Source: Breoghania sp. (GTDB taxonomy: Bacteria > Pseudomonadota > Alphaproteobacteria > Rhizobiales > Stappiaceae). From it: a DNA stretch of 64,000 nucleotides. Under the pieces are notes generated by a model. The model did no database searches and was not told where the DNA came from. It saw only the letters and a list, made by a program, of their open reading frames with translations. The translations under genes and the position numbers were made by a program. The stretch lies in assembly GCF_963674635.1 (NCBI RefSeq), contig NZ_OY771475.1:372001-436000 (forward strand), written 5' to 3'. Below are positions 62,105-64,000 of this stretch, piece after piece (within the stretch, counting starts at the first letter, position 1; every line of letters begins with the position of its first letter).

Positions 62105-63520
62105 GTGGCCGAGACATTGCCTGTCGATGCTGCCGATTCCGAGCCTGTGGATCTGGAATTCCGCGATGAAGACGGATACGTCTCGCGCGAATTCGTGGCG
62201 CTTGTGGAGCAGGCGGTCGAGGCGGAAGACGCCGAATCCACGCTTGCTCTGGCCGGGGATCTGCACGAAGCCGATCTCGGCGACCTGATCGAAACGCTCC
62301 ATGCGGACGATCAGGCGAAGCTGATCCGCCTGCTGGGCGACGCCTTCGATTTCACGGTTCTGACCGAGCTTGATGATTCCGTCCGTGCTCGCATCCTGGG
62401 CGAAATGCCCGCCAGCGACGTGGCGGAGGGCATCGGCGATCTTGATTCGGATGATGCGGTCTACATTCTGGAAGACCTCGATCAGGCCGATCAGGAAGCG
62501 ATTCTTCAGGAGCTGAAGCAATCCGACCGTCTGCAGTTGCGCCGGGCTCTGGATTATCCGGAAGAAACGGCCGGTCGACGGATGCAGAGCGACTTTGTCG
62601 CCGTGCCGCCGTTCTGGACCATCGGACAGACAATCGACTACCTGCGCGAAAGCGATTCCCTGCCGGACGATTTTTATCAGATCTACGTCATCGATCCGGG
62701 TTTCCGGCTGATGGGAACGGTTGCGCTCGACAAGCTCCTGCGCACCGGGCGCAGCGATCCGATCAGCGGAATCATGGGCGAGCCCATTCACGCCATTCAG
62801 GCCACCGAAGATCAGGAAGAGGTGGCGACGACATTCGAACGCTACAACCTGATCTCCGCGGCGGTGGTGGATGAGGCCGACCGCCTGGTCGGCGTCTTGA
62901 CGGTCGATGACATCGTTGACGTCATCCAGGCGGAGGCGGAGGAGGACATCTTCGCGCTGGCCGGTGTCGGCGGCGATGCGGAGATCTCGGATTCGGTGGT
63001 CGAAACCGTGCGCGGCCGCTTCGTGTGGCTGGTGGTCAATCTGGGCACAGCGGTGCTCGCGTCGCTGGTCATCGGTTTGTTTGACGCCACCATTCAGCAA
63101 ATGGTCGCGCTGGCCGTTCTCATGCCCATTGTGGCCTCCATGGGCGGCAATGCGGGCACCCAGACCATGACAGTCGCGGTGCGCGCGCTGGCGACCCGTG
63201 ATCTGGGCAGTTTCAACACGATGCGGATCATCATGCGTGAGACCGCGGTCGGGTTCATCAACGGTGTCCTGTTCGCGGTCCTGATGGGCCTCGTGGCGGG
63301 GCTGTGGTTCTCCGACCCCAATCTGGGCGGGCTCATCGCGGCGGCAATGGTCATCAACATGCTTGCCGCGGGTATGGCGGGCATTCTCATCCCCATCATG
63401 CTCGACAAGCTGAACATCGACCCGGCCGTTGCCTCCTCCGTCTTCGTGACCACGGTGACGGATGTGGTCGGCTTTTTCGCCTTTCTCGGCCTTGCCACAT
63501 GGTGGTTCGGGCTCGGCTGA
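62105..63520 (+). CDS. mgtE: Magnesium transporter MgtE
   Basis: MgtE is a dimeric magnesium channel of the inner membrane. The 471 residues run in order: acidic N domain (about 20-150, helical repeats such as DLIETLHADDQAKLIRLL cut), a CBS pair (about 155-275, RMQSDFVAVPPFWTI to GVLTVDDIVDVIQAEA) and five membrane segments with GGNAGTQTMTVAVRALATRD and TTVTDVVGFFAFLGLATWW. The GTG at 62105 has AGGAGG upstream and is preferred to an ATG at 62075, which has no ribosome site and would add ten residues. Confidence 0.95.
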   Translation: MAETLPVDAADSEPVDLEFRDEDGYVSREFVALVEQAVEAEDAESTLALAGDLHEADLGDLIETLHADDQAKLIRLLGDAFDFTVLTELDDSVRARILGEMPASDVAEGIGDLDSDDAVYILEDLDQADQEAILQELKQSDRLQLRRALDYPEETAGRRMQSDFVAVPPFWTIGQTIDYLRESDSLPDDFYQIYVIDPGFRLMGTVALDKLLRTGRSDPISGIMGEPIHAIQATEDQEEVATTFERYNLISAAVVDEADRLVGVLTVDDIVDVIQAEAEEDIFALAGVGGDAEISDSVVETVRGRFVWLVVNLGTAVLASLVIGLFDATIQQMVALAVLMPIVASMGGNAGTQTMTVAVRALATRDLGSFNTMRIIMRETAVGFINGVLFAVLMGLVAGLWFSDPNLGGLIAAAMVINMLAAGMAGILIPIMLDKLNIDPAVASSVFVTTVTDVVGFFAFLGLATWWFGLG

Positions 63521-63555
63521 GCGCAGTCGCTCGGGGCGCGGTACAGGAGAAGACA

Positions 63556-63987
63556 ATGGTGGGCAAACCTCCGGCTATCGGCGGCATTCTGGAAACGGCG
63601 GTCTATGTCGATGACATGGAGGCCGCGCACACGTTTTATGGGGATGTGCTGGGGCTTGCGCGGATGGTGGAGGGCGATCGGCTCTTTGCCTATGACGCGG
63701 GGCCGGGGGAAACGTTGCTGGTGTTTCGGCGCGGCGTGACGTCGGAAGACATCGAGACGCCGGGTGGCATCGTGCCGGGGCATCATTGCGAAGGCCCCAG
63801 CCATTTCGCATTCAAGATCGCGCAGGCGGATCTCGATGCCTGGCGGGCTTATCTGCCGGAGGCCGGTGTTGAGATCATCAGCGAGGTGACATGGCCCGCA
63901 GGCGGGACTAGCCTCTATTTCAACGATCCTGACGGCAATGTTCTGGAAATGGCTGCCCCTGCGCTTTGGCCGAATTTTACCGGCTGA
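63556..63987 (+). CDS. VOC-family (glyoxalase fold) protein
   Basis: A 143-residue protein of the vicinal-oxygen-chelate fold, which binds a metal and acts in dioxygenases, glyoxalase I, or antibiotic resistance. It shows one beta-alpha-beta-beta-beta pair of modules (ILETAVYVDDMEAAHTFYGD, FKIAQADLDAWRAYL, YFNDPDGNVLEMAAP). His and Glu ligands are plausible (HFAF and NVLEM). The ATG has a CAGGAGA ribosome site. The gene ends 13 bases before the window edge; its substrate is unknown. Confidence 0.9.
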   Translation: MVGKPPAIGGILETAVYVDDMEAAHTFYGDVLGLARMVEGDRLFAYDAGPGETLLVFRRGVTSEDIETPGGIVPGHHCEGPSHFAFKIAQADLDAWRAYLPEAGVEIISEVTWPAGGTSLYFNDPDGNVLEMAAPALWPNFTG

Positions 63988-64000
63988 TCGCCGGGCATCG

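Noticed and set aside
62066..63556. Minus-strand frame of 496 codons opposite mgtE
   Set aside because: Its Asp/His/Arg-rich translation is typical of the antisense of an acidic plus membrane gene.

Overview
The window is a chromosomal segment of a GC-rich alphaproteobacterium, most likely of the Hyphomicrobiales (Rhizobiales). This rests on several points. rpoB-rpoC runs directly into an uninterrupted str, S10, spc and alpha supercluster. The alpha operon lacks rpsD and rpmJ. The adenylate kinase is of the short type, an F1-ATPase assembly chaperone of the ATP12 type is present, and the block rarA, crcB, rluC-like, HAD, ATP12 is typical of this order. I cannot name a genus.

Bases 1-8290 hold the 3' part of rpoB, all of rpoC and a strong terminator. 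Bases 8291-9900 hold one small acidic conserved-looking gene and then about 1.2 kb without a convincing gene: a possible degraded membrane-protein remnant, a terminator, and the probable promoter of the str operon (9629-9657). Bases 9901-28791 are the ribosomal protein supercluster: rpsL-rpsG-fusA-tuf, rpsJ-rplCDWB-rpsS-rplV-rpsC-rplP-rpmC-rpsQ, rplNXE-rpsN-rpsH-rplFR-rpsE-rpmD-rplO-secY-adk, and rpsM-rpsK-rpoA-rplQ. It closes with a terminator at 28891-28916. Hairpins lie in several of its gaps (tuf-rpsJ, rpsQ-rplN, rpsH-rplF, rplO-secY, adk-rpsM, rpsM-rpsK) and are candidate regulatory leaders.

Bases 29141-38100 carry accessory and housekeeping genes: a chemoreceptor, a YghU-type glutathione transferase, an EamA exporter, an amidase, a DegP-type periplasmic protease, and the AAA+ replication-fork factor RarA. 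Bases 38124-42747 (minus strand) form a likely lipid-related group: a patatin-like lipase with a long C-terminal region, two tandem di-iron membrane hydroxylases, and a CrcB fluoride channel. Bases 42986-46510 carry a membrane-anchored or Tat-exported MsrB, an S4-domain pseudouridine synthase, a 53-residue membrane protein, and an overlapping HAD phosphatase/ATP12 pair.

Bases 46594-51143 (minus strand) are the most interesting part: a circularly permuted ATP-grasp protein, an alpha-E protein, a transglutaminase-like protein and the Anbu proteasome-like peptidase. These four families have been linked by comparative genomics as a predicted peptide-ligation or tagging system, but its product and target are not known.

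Bases 51448-63987 hold the two propionyl-CoA carboxylase subunits (pccB, pccA), separated by folB, an LrgAB-type membrane pair, a DUF4336 protein and a His-rich zinc-type CDF transporter. After pccA come a HAD phosphatase, acylphosphatase, lipB, an orphan FliN-like protein, tRNA-Leu(GAG), an MgtE magnesium channel and a glyoxalase-fold protein. I saw no rRNA, insertion sequence, prophage, CRISPR array or integration site.
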